Below, one piece after another: positions 1-11,580 of a DNA stretch of 64,000 nucleotides (within the stretch, counting starts at the first letter, position 1; each line of letters opens with the position of its first letter). The stretch is from Acidithiobacillus sp. AMEEHan (GTDB taxonomy: Bacteria; Pseudomonadota; Gammaproteobacteria; Acidithiobacillales; Acidithiobacillaceae): assembly GCF_030996345.1 (NCBI RefSeq), contig NZ_CP118747.1, forward strand, positions 357,501-421,500, written 5' to 3'. The position numbers and the translations under genes are program-made. The notes under the pieces were generated by a model. That model had not been told where the DNA came from, made no database searches, and saw only the letters and a program-made list of their open reading frames with translations.

Positions 1-1062
<1,062 letters not shown>

Positions 1063-1211
1063 AATCCATTCCATTCAAAACTTCTACAACCATGTATGCC
1101 CCATAACACCATACTCTCGCATGGCACCACAGCACATACACAGCTTCAGGGCCTAAACCCCACACATCTCCACTCGGTTGGGAAAGAACGAAACAGCATA
1201 CTGCGAATATT
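1063..1211 (-). promoter_or_regulatory. 16S leader between tRNA-fMet and 16S, with a boxA-like motif
   Basis: This 149-base stretch separates the 3' end of the initiator tRNA from the 16S 5' end on the same strand. It has no open frame of note. A boxA-like sequence (TGCTGTTTCGTT, minus strand, 1187-1198) resembles the rRNA antitermination element TGCTCTTTAACA in position and composition, but the match is partial. The likely reading is a co-transcribed tRNA-16S leader containing antitermination and processing sites. Confidence 0.4.
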
Positions 1212-1288
<77 letters not shown>

Positions 1289-1299
1289 CCGGGTCTTGC

Positions 1300-1329
1300 A
1301 TGGTAACGTGAAGAAGATTTTCTAGTCAA
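1300..1329 (-). promoter_or_regulatory. Candidate promoter for tRNA-fMet / rRNA operon
   Basis: On the minus strand a -35-like TTGACT (1324-1329) is followed after 18 bases by TACCAT (1300-1305). Transcription would begin a few bases before the tRNA 5' end. The segment after the -10 is GC-rich, like the discriminator of stringently controlled promoters. The -10 matches consensus at only four of six positions, so this is a candidate only. Confidence 0.4.
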
Positions 1330-1356
1330 TACCCAGCGACTTTCTTTCTTGTCCAC

Positions 1357-1377
1357 CCTCGCCGTACCGCGGCGAGG
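1357..1377. repeat. Perfect 8-bp inverted repeat between ldt and tRNA-fMet
   Basis: The arms CCTCGCCG and CGGCGAGG are separated by five bases. It sits 40 bases past the ldt stop codon and would form a strong hairpin in RNA from either strand. There is no T-run after it in either direction, so it is not a classic intrinsic terminator. It may still end or protect the serS-rof-ldt transcript before the rRNA promoter. Confidence 0.5.
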
Positions 1378-1416
1378 AGCGAACTATACCTACGTGCTTA
1401 CCTCTTGGCAAGCCCC

Positions 1417-2466
1417 TCAAGATGCGGCAGGGGGAGCCTTCGCGCCCGGCGGTGTGGCTTGGTTGGCATCGGCACCGTAGGGGGGGAAACGGTAGGGCTC
1501 GGCCGGCAGGCCGTCGACGATCTCGCGCAAGCTCGGCGAATTGACGTCTATGGGGGTCGGGATGGTGTTCGGTTTCTGTACTAGGTCAATCACCCGCTGC
1601 CAATCGACCACGAACTGAGTGTGCTGCGCACTCTGATACGCAGCAATCGCATTGACCGCCCGTTGCTGCGGGGACAGAGGATTTTTGTAGGCTTCGATGG
1701 GGGCAAAGGTCTGCAGGTAGAAGCGCCCATCACCGTTCGTGCCCACCAGATAGGGCTCGTCGATGCTACGCACGGGCGTCCCCACCTTCACCATCTTGAA
1801 CAGCTGAACCTCATTTTCCGGGTAGACATGGAAGCAGCCATGACTGACCCGCATACCTACACCCCAAGGTTTGTTGGTACCGTGAATGTAGATCTGCGAC
1901 CAGCCGGTTTCCAATGCCAACTCGCCCATGGGATTGTCCGGGCCCGGGGGGAAATAGGCAGGAATCGGCTCTCCGGCCTTGGCGTGCTCTTCTTGGATGT
2001 TTTTCGGTACTGTCCAACTGGGATTTTTGACCTTGGCGATAATGCGTGTGCTACCCAACGGATCCGGCCATTTGGGGCGGAAGATGCCGATGGGATAGGT
2101 ATAAACCACCTTTTGCCCAGCGGGGAAGTAGTAGAGACGGCGTGCCGGAATATCGATGACGATGCCCTGCCAGGGCGGCGGTGGAAGAATGTACTGGGTG
2201 GGCACGAGCACCCGGGTGCCTTTGCCCGGTAGCCAGGGGTCGACACCTGGGTTGGCCTCGCGGATCTCGTTGTAACCCACGTCGTAGTGGCGGGCAATGT
2301 CGAGCAAGGTATCCTGCTGCCGAGAAAGCACGACACGCAATTGGCCGACCATGTTCGTGCCGGCCGGTGGCAGGGGAAACTCTGCCGCCAACAACGCCCT
2401 GCCGGGCAAAATGGTCACCGCCGCCAGGACGAGTACTCCGAGCCATTTTTTAGGATGGAACTGCAT
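1417..2466 (-). CDS. L,D-transpeptidase with LysM domain (YkuD/ErfK family)
   Basis: 349 aa. The protein makes or anchors 3-3 cross-links in peptidoglycan in the periplasm. Residues 1-28 form a signal peptide (KK, then a hydrophobic stretch, then an Ala-rich cleavage region). A LysM-like segment at about 45-95 (DTLLDIARHYDVGYNEI) would bind glycan. The YkuD catalytic domain spans about 98-235, with the active-site run HGTN...SHGCFHV holding the catalytic Cys. Most homologues read SHGC(I/V)R, so the FH after Cys is a mild departure. The C-terminal 90 residues are Pro/Ala-rich. The start overlaps the 3' end of rof by 17 bases, placing it last in the serS-rof-ldt run. Confidence 0.9.
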   Translation of the reverse strand: MQFHPKKWLGVLVLAAVTILPGRALLAAEFPLPPAGTNMVGQLRVVLSRQQDTLLDIARHYDVGYNEIREANPGVDPWLPGKGTRVLVPTQYILPPPPWQGIVIDIPARRLYYFPAGQKVVYTYPIGIFRPKWPDPLGSTRIIAKVKNPSWTVPKNIQEEHAKAGEPIPAYFPPGPDNPMGELALETGWSQIYIHGTNKPWGVGMRVSHGCFHVYPENEVQLFKMVKVGTPVRSIDEPYLVGTNGDGRFYLQTFAPIEAYKNPLSPQQRAVNAIAAYQSAQHTQFVVDWQRVIDLVQKPNTIPTPIDVNSPSLREIVDGLPAEPYRFPPYGADANQATPPGAKAPPAAS

Positions 2467-2701
2467 GCGCTCCCTCTACCTCTGTCAAATCGAGTAAATA
2501 ATAAGATCCGAAAGATTCCGGCTGCACCGAGAGCAGCGACCACTCCCGCCCATGTGCCGTCCAAACGTCCATGATCATCGCACGAAAGGTACGGCCATCT
2601 TTGAGCTGCAGCTGCAGCGGTCGACGGCGCATGGCGGCCAGTTCCAGTTCGCTGTGCAGCGCACAGGATATCGGCACGTACGGCTCAGCTTGCGCGGACA
2701 T
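2450..2701 (-). CDS. rof: Rof-like Rho-binding antiterminator family protein
   Basis: 83 aa. The sequence matches the ROF/YaeO family (small Sm-like barrel proteins that bind Rho and inhibit termination) along its length: [15 protein letters not shown] near the N-terminus, [13 protein letters not shown] in the middle and [10 protein letters not shown] near the C-terminus correspond to YQPINCDDYDNLELA, LTLELKDG and LRLDKIT of E. coli Rof as I remember it. The ATG at 2701 lies inside the serS coding end (17-base overlap) and its own stop lies inside ldt (17-base overlap), so it is translationally coupled on both sides. Assignment is by eye; Rho inhibition is inferred from the family. Confidence 0.75.
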   Translation of the reverse strand: MSAQAEPYVPISCALHSELELAAMRRRPLQLQLKDGRTFRAMIMDVWTAHGREWSLLSVQPESFGSYYLLDLTEVEGAHAVPS

Positions 2702-3959
2702 CGAGAAATTCTTCACCGCGGAGATACGGTCGTAGGGCGCGGGGAATGCGCACGCGGCCGTCAGCCTGCTGATGGTTTTCCAATAAAGCGACCAGGGTGC
2801 GTCCCACCGCCAGCGCCGAGCCGTTGAGGGTGTGCGCCAGCTGCGGCTTACCCTCACTGTCACGATACCGCAGTTGTAGTCGACGTGCCTGGAAGCTCTC
2901 GGTATTACTGCAGGAGCTGATTTCGCGATAGCAGTTCTGGCTCGGCAGCCAGACTTCCAGGTCGTAGGTCTTGGCGGCCGAGAATCCCATATCGCCAGCA
3001 CAGAGCAGCATGACGCGGTAGGGCAGCTCCAGCAGCTCCAGGACTTTCGCGGCGTGGGCGGTAAGCTCTTCGAGCGCGGCTGCGGAGTCCTCCGGGCGCA
3101 CGATCTGCACCAGCTCGACCTTGTCGAATTGATGCTGCCGGATCATGCCGCGGGTATCGCGTCCGGCAGAACCCGCCTCCCGCCGAAAACAAGGCGTATA
3201 CGCGCAATACTTCTGTGGCAGAGCGGAAACGATCTCCTCACGCAGCAGATTGGTGAGCGGGACCTCGGCGGTAGGAATCAGATAAAAGTCGTCATCGCGC
3301 AGCGCAAAGAGATCCTCCTCGAACTTGGGGAGTTGTCCTGTACCCAGCAACGACTGAGGATTGGCCAGAAAGGGCGGCGCGATCTCTTCATAGCCATGTT
3401 CCTGCGTGTGCAGATCCAACATGAATTGGGTCAGCGCCCGCTCCAGGCGTGCACCCGCGCCCCGGAGTACCACAAACCGTGCACCGGCAAGCTTGCTACC
3501 CGCAGCAAAATCGAGGATACCCAAATCGCTGCCCAGATCCACATGGTCCTTGATCGGAAAGTCAAAACCTGGAATCTCGCCCCAACTGCGCACGCAGACA
3601 TTGCCGCTTTCATCCGCGCCATCGGGAACATCCGCCTGGGGCAAATTGGGCAGCGTGCGCACCCATTCCTCCCACTGCGCCAGGACAGCAGCCAGCTGTT
3701 CCTCCTTCTCGCTGACTGCGGCGGCGATTTCCACGGCGCGGGCCTGCTCAGCCTGCGTGTCCCGCCCTTCTCGACGCGCCACGCCAATGGCTTTGGACAA
3801 AACATTGCGGTCATTGCGCAACGCCTCCAGATCAACCTGCAAGGTTTTCCGCTGCTGGTCCAGGGACTGCAATGCCGGCGCATCCAGAACATACCCGCGC
3901 CGGGCAAGCGCTGCGGCCACCACGGTCGTCTGGGTGCGTAACAGATTCGGGTCAAGCAT
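2685..3959 (-). CDS. serS: Seryl-tRNA synthetase
   Basis: 424 aa, normal length. Cytoplasmic class II aminoacyl-tRNA synthetase charging tRNA-Ser. Residues 1-105 are the long antiparallel coiled-coil arm that grips the long variable loop of tRNA-Ser. The catalytic core follows, with motif 2 [14 protein letters not shown] and motif 3 [17 protein letters not shown]. The start ATG at 3959 gives the usual MLDPNLLR N-terminus. It begins three bases after the rarA stop; the rarA-serS order is conserved in gammaproteobacteria. Confidence 0.98.
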   Translation of the reverse strand: MLDPNLLRTQTTVVAAALARRGYVLDAPALQSLDQQRKTLQVDLEALRNDRNVLSKAIGVARREGRDTQAEQARAVEIAAAVSEKEEQLAAVLAQWEEWVRTLPNLPQADVPDGADESGNVCVRSWGEIPGFDFPIKDHVDLGSDLGILDFAAGSKLAGARFVVLRGAGARLERALTQFMLDLHTQEHGYEEIAPPFLANPQSLLGTGQLPKFEEDLFALRDDDFYLIPTAEVPLTNLLREEIVSALPQKYCAYTPCFRREAGSAGRDTRGMIRQHQFDKVELVQIVRPEDSAAALEELTAHAAKVLELLELPYRVMLLCAGDMGFSAAKTYDLEVWLPSQNCYREISSCSNTESFQARRLQLRYRDSEGKPQLAHTLNGSALAVGRTLVALLENHQQADGRVRIPRALRPYLRGEEFLDVRAS

Positions 3960-3962
3960 GCT

Positions 3963-5255
3963 TCAGCCTCCTGATCTTTTCCGATGAGCGGCGATCCAGG
4001 CCAGGCGCTCGCCCATGGTCCTCTCAAATCCCCGCTCCGTGGGGGTATACCAGCAGCCGTCCGCCATGCCTTGCGGCAGATAGGACTGCCCTGGCGCAAT
4101 GGCATCGGGAAAATCGTGATCGTATTGATATTCGCGGCCATAATCCAGCTCCCGCAGGAGCCGCGTAGGGGCATTGCGCAGGTGCAGCGGGACCGGCCGG
4201 CTAGGCTCGCGGCGAATCTGCGCACGTACCGCGTTCCAAGCCAGTTCTAGGTGATTGCTCTTGGGAGCGCTGGCAAGGTAGATGGCAGCCTCAGCCAGAG
4301 CGAGTTCCCCCTCGGGACTGCCGAGAAATGTATAGGCGTCACGCGCAGCGATGGCGATGCTCAGGGCGCGCGGATCCGCCAGGCCAACGTCCTCGCTGGC
4401 CATACGCACCATACGCCGGGCCAGATACAGCGGATCAGCGCCACCATCAAGCATCCGCGCCAGCCAGTACAGAGCGGCGTTGGCATCCGAGCCACGCAGG
4501 GATTTGTGAAAGGCCGAGATCTGGTCGTAGAACTGTTCCCCGTGGCTATCGAACTGCCGCCAATTCTCGCCGATAGCCTGCTGTACCTGCTCCAGTGAGA
4601 TTTCGCTGTTTTCGCGCCCGTTGGCGGCCAACTCGAGAATGCCGAGCATGCGCCGGGCGTCGCCATCGGCGGCGTTGATGAGCAACGCACGCGCAGCAGC
4701 GCTCAGAACCAGATTCTGCTCCCCCAAGCCCCTCTCTGCATCGTGCAACGCACGGTCGAGGATCTCTCCCAGGCTGGGGGCATCCAAAGGTTGCAGAACG
4801 TACACACGTGCCCGAGACAACAAGGCAGAGACCAGGGCAAAGCTGGGGTTTTCCGTAGTTGCCCCGATCAGGGTGAAAATGCCGTCCTCGACATAGGGCA
4901 ACAGGGCATCCTGTTGCGCGCGGTTGAAGCGATGGATTTCGTCGACGAAAAGCAACGAGGCCTGCCCACACTCCCGCAGCTGTCGCGCCTTTTCGGCGAC
5001 CGCGCGCAACTCCTTGACGCCGCTTTCAACAGCCGAGAGCGTAACGAACTCTGCCTTGGACTGAGCTGCCAGCAGACGAGCGAGGGTGGTTTTGCCCGAA
5101 CCCGGAGGGCCCCACAGGAGAAGAGAGGGGATCTTGCCACGTTCATCAAGAACGGCCCTGAGGCTACCACCTACCCCCAGTAGCTGAGGCTGACCAACGA
5201 ACTCGGCAAGGCTGCTGGGCCGCATGCGCGCGGCCAGAGGGCGTCGATCAGGCAT
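3963..5255 (-). CDS. rarA: Replication-associated recombination protein A (RarA/MgsA AAA+ ATPase)
   Basis: 430 aa. AAA+ clamp-loader-like ATPase acting at stalled replication forks. It shows Walker A GPPGSGKTT near residue 50, Walker B LLFVDEIHRFN near 100 and sensor 1 GATTENPSF near 127. The C-terminal half holds the MgsA-type tetramerisation region (ALYWLARMLDGGADP, then LPQGM near the end). N-terminal PLAARMRPSSLAEFVGQ is typical of the family. It follows fadL by 8 bases and precedes serS. Confidence 0.97.
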   Translation of the reverse strand: MPDRRPLAARMRPSSLAEFVGQPQLLGVGGSLRAVLDERGKIPSLLLWGPPGSGKTTLARLLAAQSKAEFVTLSAVESGVKELRAVAEKARQLRECGQASLLFVDEIHRFNRAQQDALLPYVEDGIFTLIGATTENPSFALVSALLSRARVYVLQPLDAPSLGEILDRALHDAERGLGEQNLVLSAAARALLINAADGDARRMLGILELAANGRENSEISLEQVQQAIGENWRQFDSHGEQFYDQISAFHKSLRGSDANAALYWLARMLDGGADPLYLARRMVRMASEDVGLADPRALSIAIAARDAYTFLGSPEGELALAEAAIYLASAPKSNHLELAWNAVRAQIRREPSRPVPLHLRNAPTRLLRELDYGREYQYDHDFPDAIAPGQSYLPQGMADGCWYTPTERGFERTMGERLAWIAAHRKRSGG

Positions 5256-5263
5256 TCAGGACA

Positions 5264-6361
5264 TCAGAAGCTACGCGCCAAGGCCACCCCAAGGGTGAAG
5301 GCGCTGGCCTTATAGGACCCGCCGGGTACCGTGCCGGCATCCGGAAGGGTGAATGGCGCGCCGCCAGCCGACCCGGACAAGGCGTAGCTCGCGCCGATGT
5401 CGTAGTGCCAAGGTCCAAGACCAATCCCCAAGCCGAAGGATGCCGAGTTGGAGGCCGTTGCCGGCACCGCGAGCTGCACCGCTTCCCCTCCCGCCGGGCT
5501 GTCGGCATGGGCAATACCACCACGGATTTCGAGGTCCTGATTCAGGTGGTAACTCAGGCCCACACGATAGGCCAGGGCGGACTTCCAGCCCAGGTTGCCG
5601 TAGTACGGCAGTTGGGCGTTCGCCCAATTGGTCCAGTCGACATCGAGCTCCGTGGCGAAGGAGGGTGTCCAGCGGTAGCGAAAGCCGGCCTGTAGCCGGC
5701 CTGGCAGCTGAATCTTGCCGCCACCGGCACTGATACTGGCCGGAGAGATATAGCTCAATCCAACGTTGTAGCCCTCAGTGCTGTAGAGCAGGCCAATGCG
5801 ACCACCGACGCCGCCACCATCCGCGGAGAGAGTACCGAATTTTCCGCCGATGCTTTGGTAATAATCGAGTCCAACCGCCACACTGAGATCGGGCAATACC
5901 AAGTAGGCGATGCTCGGATTGATATCGATAATGCGCAGCTGATTCTGGAGGTACGGACTTCCCTCATACAGCGCATTAGGCGCCCAACTATCACGCAGGA
6001 TATAGGGCGAGGTGACCCCAATACCCAGCGCCAGCGGCATGCTGTCGAAGCGATGGGTATAATAGAGGTCGGCAAGGATACTGGTGTTGGTCTGCGCACC
6101 GATGTCGGTGCTGCCGCTGGCGTAATTGTAGGAAGGGCGCTGCGCCAACAGATCAATGGATACCCGATTTCCGGAGAAAAAAGCCATACCTGCCGGGTTA
6201 TAGGAATAATCACTGACCGGTTGCCCATCAGCTACCACCGCCCCAGCCTCCGATAGGGCCGCAACGCCGGTCGGCACGGCAAAGGAATCAGCAAAAGCGG
6301 AATGAATACCGGCCATTTGGACCAGCGCGCTGAGTGCGACGAAAACCAAGGTCTTACGCAT
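5264..6361 (-). CDS. FadL/TodX-family outer-membrane transport protein (OMPP1)
   Basis: 365 aa. Predicted 14-strand outer-membrane channel for fatty acids or other hydrophobic compounds. A signal peptide of about 24 residues ends in FADSFA. The NPAGMAFFSGNRVSI segment near 56 matches the NPAG motif of the FadL hatch. The rest alternates short polar turns and amphipathic strands and ends in an aromatic residue (LARSF), as expected for a barrel protein. It sits between lolA and rarA, two genes normally adjacent, so it looks like an insertion into that block. The substrate cannot be told from sequence. Confidence 0.9.
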   Translation of the reverse strand: MRKTLVFVALSALVQMAGIHSAFADSFAVPTGVAALSEAGAVVADGQPVSDYSYNPAGMAFFSGNRVSIDLLAQRPSYNYASGSTDIGAQTNTSILADLYYTHRFDSMPLALGIGVTSPYILRDSWAPNALYEGSPYLQNQLRIIDINPSIAYLVLPDLSVAVGLDYYQSIGGKFGTLSADGGGVGGRIGLLYSTEGYNVGLSYISPASISAGGGKIQLPGRLQAGFRYRWTPSFATELDVDWTNWANAQLPYYGNLGWKSALAYRVGLSYHLNQDLEIRGGIAHADSPAGGEAVQLAVPATASNSASFGLGIGLGPWHYDIGASYALSGSAGGAPFTLPDAGTVPGGSYKASAFTLGVALARSF

Positions 6362-6373
6362 GACTACTCCAGT

Positions 6374-7039
6374 CTAGGGATTTTTGAGAATGTCTACCCC
6401 GGCTGGCGGAGTAAAATGAAAGATCTTGTCTGAAATGGGGACATTCACGCGGACATGCTCGAAATGCAACACCGTTTCCTGCTGGAAGGCATCTTCCATC
6501 AGCATTTCGCGCAACTGGCCGGCGTTGTCAAAGCCCATCTGGATGGATGTAAAGCCTTGGTTTTGCCCTTTTTTGGGTTTGAGCAGAACCCATTGCAGCC
6601 CATTTTTCACGGGCAGCGAGCTGATCTGGAAGTCTGTCGGCAGAACGTCGCGCCCGGCGATCAGCGCTGCCGGGGTACTACCGAGAACCTTGCCCAACGG
6701 CTGCACCGTGACCTGCTGCAGGGCGGGCTCATAGAGCCAGACCTGATGACCGTCGGAGACAATCATTTGCCCATTTTTGCCGGCGTAATTCCAGCGGAAG
6801 CGACCAGGCCTGGCGATCCAGAGTTGCCCGCTGGCGCGCTGTTCGACGACGCCGCCATGGTTGAGGACTTCCTGCTGAAAATCAGCGGTCACGGTCTTGC
6901 TGGACTGGAAGAATTTTTCCAGCAGCGCGCTAGGCTCGGCAGCCAACAACGGCGGATTCGCGCCGACGATCAGAAACAATCCCAAAACGGCGGAAATATA
7001 AAGTCGCACGAGCTCAGTCGCGCGGCGGGGCAGCAGCAT
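6374..7039 (-). CDS. lolA: Outer-membrane lipoprotein carrier protein LolA
   Basis: About 221 aa. Periplasmic chaperone that carries lipoproteins from LolCDE to LolB. A signal peptide runs from [14 protein letters not shown] through a hydrophobic core to LLAAE. The mature part has the family features: [10 protein letters not shown], then RPGRFRWNY, then a [11 protein letters not shown] strand, and a C-terminal [12 protein letters not shown]. In-frame ATGs also exist at 7057 and 7075; 7039 is chosen because it gives a normal signal peptide. The start overlaps the 3' end of ftsK, and the ftsK-lolA pair is conserved. Confidence 0.93.
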   Translation of the reverse strand: MLLPRRATELVRLYISAVLGLFLIVGANPPLLAAEPSALLEKFFQSSKTVTADFQQEVLNHGGVVEQRASGQLWIARPGRFRWNYAGKNGQMIVSDGHQVWLYEPALQQVTVQPLGKVLGSTPAALIAGRDVLPTDFQISSLPVKNGLQWVLLKPKKGQNQGFTSIQMGFDNAGQLREMLMEDAFQQETVLHFEHVRVNVPISDKIFHFTPPAGVDILKNP

Positions 7040-9343
7040 ACACTTCTCGACTACCATTGCTTTGTAGGGGACCAACGATGCCCACCCTCTCCATTTCCTC
7101 GATCATTCGAGCCGCCCGATTATAACCGACTTTGAGCTGGCGCTGCACATAGGAGATGCTTGCCTTGCGGCTACTGGTGACGATCGCGACCGCCTGATCG
7201 TAGAGCGGATCACTCTCCGCATCGTTGTCGCCGCTCTCTCCCGTTCCCACATCATCGCCAGAGCCCGAGAGAATATCTTCGTCATATTCCGGAGCGCCCA
7301 GTTGCCGCAGGCTCTCGACCACCCGATGCACCTCGTCGTCACTAACGTAGGCACCATGCACGCGCAAAGGATAGCCACTGCCAGGGGGCAGATACAGCAT
7401 GTCGCCCTGCCCCAGCAGGGTTTCCGCTCCCATCTGGTCGAGAATCGTACGTGAATCGATGCGCGACGACACCTGAAAGGCAATGCGTGTGGGGATGTTG
7501 GCCTTGATCAGGCCGGTAATGACATCTACCGATGGACGCTGGGTCGCCATGATCAGATGCAGACCTGCCGCTCGCGCTTTCTGTGCCAGACGCGTGATCA
7601 GGGTTTCCACCTGTTTGCCGACAACCATCATCAAGTCGGCAAATTCATCGATGACGACGACGATGGCCGGCAGCGGGCGCAATGCAATCGGCACGTCATT
7701 GAAGTCTTTATCAGGTCCCGGCAGGATCTCACCGCGCGCCTCAGCCTCTTTCAACTTCTGGTTGTAGCCCGCCAAGTTGCGCACGCCGGCATGCGCCATC
7801 CACTTGTAACGCCGTTCCATTTCCGCGACGCACCAGCGCAACGCATTGGCGGCCTCCTGCATGTCGGTGACCACAGGCGCGAGCAGGTGTGGGATGCCTT
7901 CGTATACTGACAGTTCCAGCATCTTGGGATCGACCAGAATCAGGCGCACTTCCTGCGCCGTGGCCTTATACAAAATGCTCAGGATCATGGCATTGACGCC
8001 AACGGATTTCCCGGCGCCAGTAGTGCCAGCCACCAAGAGATGGGGCATCCGCGCCAGATCCGCGACAATCGGCTGGCCGCCGATATCCTGCCCCAAGGCC
8101 AGGGTCAACAGGCTTTTGCTCTGCGCGAAGGCCGCGCTGCCGAGAATTTCGGAGAGACGGACCACACGCCGCTTGGGATTGGGGACTTCGATACCCATCG
8201 TCGCCTTACCGGGAATCGCTTCGACTACCCGTACCCGGGCGGTGAGGACGCGCGCCAGATCCTTGCTCAGGCCGGCGACCTGACTCACCTTGACACCAGC
8301 CGCAGGTTCAATCTCGTAGCGGGTGATGACCGGGCCGGGGTGCGCATCGACAACCTGGGCACTGACACCAAAATCCGCGAATTTTTCTTCCAGAAAACGG
8401 GAACGCGCCGCCAGCTCTTCGGCCGAGGGAACCAAAGCCGGGTCATTGGCTTCGGGCGCGTCCAGCAAAAAGAGTTCGGGCAAGCCGTCGGCGCGCGGCG
8501 GTCCTAGTGGCGCGGGTAAGGGTAGCTGCTCCTTACTGGCGGTCGCCACCTTCGACGGTGATGGGGAAGCCTTCCGGCGCAAGGGAATCGGGCGCTCCGG
8601 CTCCAGCGCTTGCGGGTCGGCGGATGGCCGCGCGGTCAATTCGCTAGCCGCGGCATCATTCGCCTCATCCTTTGCCGCAGCCCCTCGCCGCCAGCGGGGC
8701 AGGCGCAGAGCGAAGCCCGGCACGCGGGACAAGGAAAAGCGGGGGATCCGCAGAACGCGCAGATGGCTGACCCAATGTGCCGGACTCGTCCGCGTCAGGA
8801 GAGCTATGCTCAACAACAGCAAGGCAAAGAAAAGGAACCCGGTACCCACGCTACCCAAGACGGGTGCCAACAATGCCAGTAGACCGGACCCGATGATTCC
8901 GCCGGGACTCTGTCCCTTTATCGGCCACCACAGGAGCGGCCAGAGCAGGGCCAGAAGCACGCTGAAAGCCGGGAAAAACAGGATCCCGCCGAGAATGCGT
9001 AGGCGCGGCAGCGGATGCTGCCAGTGCAAGCGCCGTAGCCAGAGCCAACAGAAGGCCAGGAACGCGAAGGGAAGCAACCACGCAGCAATCCCAAAAATCT
9101 GTACCAGGAATGCCGCCAACTCTGCACCCAGCTCCCCCCCCAATTGCGCGCAGGCTCCCCCCGACCACTGGTAAACCAGCTCGGGTCAAGGGGGTGAAAA
9201 CTGAGCAGAGAGAGGAGTGCGAAAAGGCTCGAGAGCAGCAGGGCAAAGAGCAGGAGCTCCCGACGCCAGGGATATCCGCTCCGCTTCGGCTGGTTCTCGC
9301 GCACCGAACCATTCGCTACTGCTGCGCTACGTGCTTTCGACAT
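7014..9343 (-). CDS. ftsK: DNA translocase FtsK, reading frame broken by one base in a G-run
   Basis: A septum-anchored DNA pump that resolves chromosome dimers at division. The start ATG at 9343 opens a frame with the first membrane span and the family motif [12 protein letters not shown]. The rest, from an N-terminal [11 protein letters not shown] onward, is in the next frame. The two join exactly at an eight-G run (9134-9141, minus strand), where nine Gs would give [14 protein letters not shown]. Corrected length is 776 aa: membrane domain about 1-200, Ala/Pro linker, motor with Walker [12 protein letters not shown], and a C-terminal winged-helix gamma domain ([20 protein letters not shown]). 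This is an essential gene, so a sequencing error is likelier than a mutation. trxB diverges upstream, as around E. coli ftsK but without lrp. Confidence 0.93.
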
Positions 9344-9434
9344 GCTCGCAAGCTAGCCGAGACTTCCCTTTTTTGTCAAGGGATTAAGACTGACTCTTTA
9401 GTAATATTCTGAAAGCGAAAGAGATATCCGGTAG

Positions 9435-10490
<1,056 letters not shown>

Positions 10491-10493
10491 TGC

Positions 10494-11074
10494 GTGGCGC
10501 GGCGCTCGGCACAGCGAAAGGCAAGAGCTGATCCCGAACTTCTTCTTGCCGATGTCGAAAGAGAGGAGTTTCGCGCCGCTCTGAGGGATGTGCGGCCGCT
10601 CGCGGCCCCAGCGCCGCCGCCGCGCACGCCAGCCCCCGCCCCTGAGGCGCGTCAAGCCGAGGCAGATGAGCTCGCCGTCCTGGCGGATCTTGCGCATGGC
10701 GGTGAAGAAGAAAGTGACTGGTGGACGGGTGACGAATGGGTGTATCTGCGCCCCGGTCTGCCCGAGCGACTCTTGCGGGTCTTGCGACGCGGAAAAATGC
10801 GCGTACAGGCCGACCTCGATCTACATGGGCTGCGCGTGGAGGAGGCTCGTGCGGCCGTCGCCGAGTTTCTGGCCGAGGCTCGCCGTCACCGCTGGACCTG
10901 TGTACGCATCGTGCACGGCAAAGGCCATGGTTCACCAGGGCAGGTGCCGGTTCTGAAACGCTTGGTGGGACATTGGCTGCAACGCCACCGCGAAGTGCTG
11001 GCCTTTTTGCAGGCAGGACCCGCCGAGGGCGGCTCCGGGCCCTGCGGGTCTTGCTGGGCGAGCTCCGTCGCTGA
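10494..11074 (+). CDS. Smr-domain protein, last codons frameshifted
   Basis: About 193 aa if repaired. Cytoplasmic Smr (MutS2 C-terminal) domain protein, a family with DNA- or RNA-nicking activity. The N-terminal part is Ala/Pro-rich with FRAALRDVRPL. The Smr domain at about 100-185 shows DLDLHGLRVEEA and VRIVHGKGHGS. The family normally ends in GG-x-GA-x-xVLL. Here the frame shifts at GGG (11037-11039); one more G would read GGSGALRVLLGELRR and stop at 11072-11074. As sequenced, the frame instead runs on to 11417 through merR antisense sequence. The start is GTG at 10494, just after trxB. Confidence 0.82.
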
Positions 11075-11090
11075 TGCCCGGGAAGTTTTT

Positions 11091-11540
11091 TCAGCGCGCC
11101 TGAGCGGCCTGGGCAGACGGCAAGTCGGGGGCGCGCTCTACCCCAGCGAGCGAGGCCAAGATCGGGCAAGCATCGACAGAACCGTGGCCAGGGCAACGCT
11201 CACTGACCTCGCGCAGGGCCGACCGCATCCGCTCCAGATCGGCGATTTTTTCCTCGATGTCGGCGATCTTACCCTCGGTAATCTGCTTCACCGCCGCCAT
11301 GTCGTTTTCCGGATGACTGTTGATGTCCAGCAGCTCCTTGACCTCCGCGAGGGAAAAACCGAGATTCTGCGCCCGGCGAATAAAACGCAATCGTGCTTCC
11401 GCCTCGTTGTCGTATAGTCGGTAGTTGGACTGGGTCCGTTGCACCGGGCGAATCAGCCCGATTCGTTCATAATACCGCAGAGTCTCAGCCGCCAACCCCG
11501 CCTCGCGCGCCAAACGCCCAATGGTCACGTGGATTTTCAT
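11091..11540 (-). CDS. MerR-family transcriptional regulator
   Basis: 149 aa. Dimeric activator/repressor that untwists promoters with long spacers. The N-terminal winged helix-turn-helix has IGRLAREAGLAAETLRYYERIGLI. A long dimerisation helix spans about 80-115. The C-terminal loop carries C116 and C125 in CPGHGSVDAC, an arrangement like metal-sensing MerR proteins. The first metal-ligand Cys expected near residue 79-82 is absent, so the inducer is unclear. The ATG at 11540 is chosen for AGGAAGGA six bases upstream. No metal-efflux gene lies nearby; it converges on smr. Confidence 0.88.
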   Translation of the reverse strand: MKIHVTIGRLAREAGLAAETLRYYERIGLIRPVQRTQSNYRLYDNEAEARLRFIRRAQNLGFSLAEVKELLDINSHPENDMAAVKQITEGKIADIEEKIADLERMRSALREVSERCPGHGSVDACPILASLAGVERAPDLPSAQAAQAR

Positions 11541-11580
11541 ATCGGTCCTTCCTGGTTTTTGCCCTGCAAACGAGTAGTTT

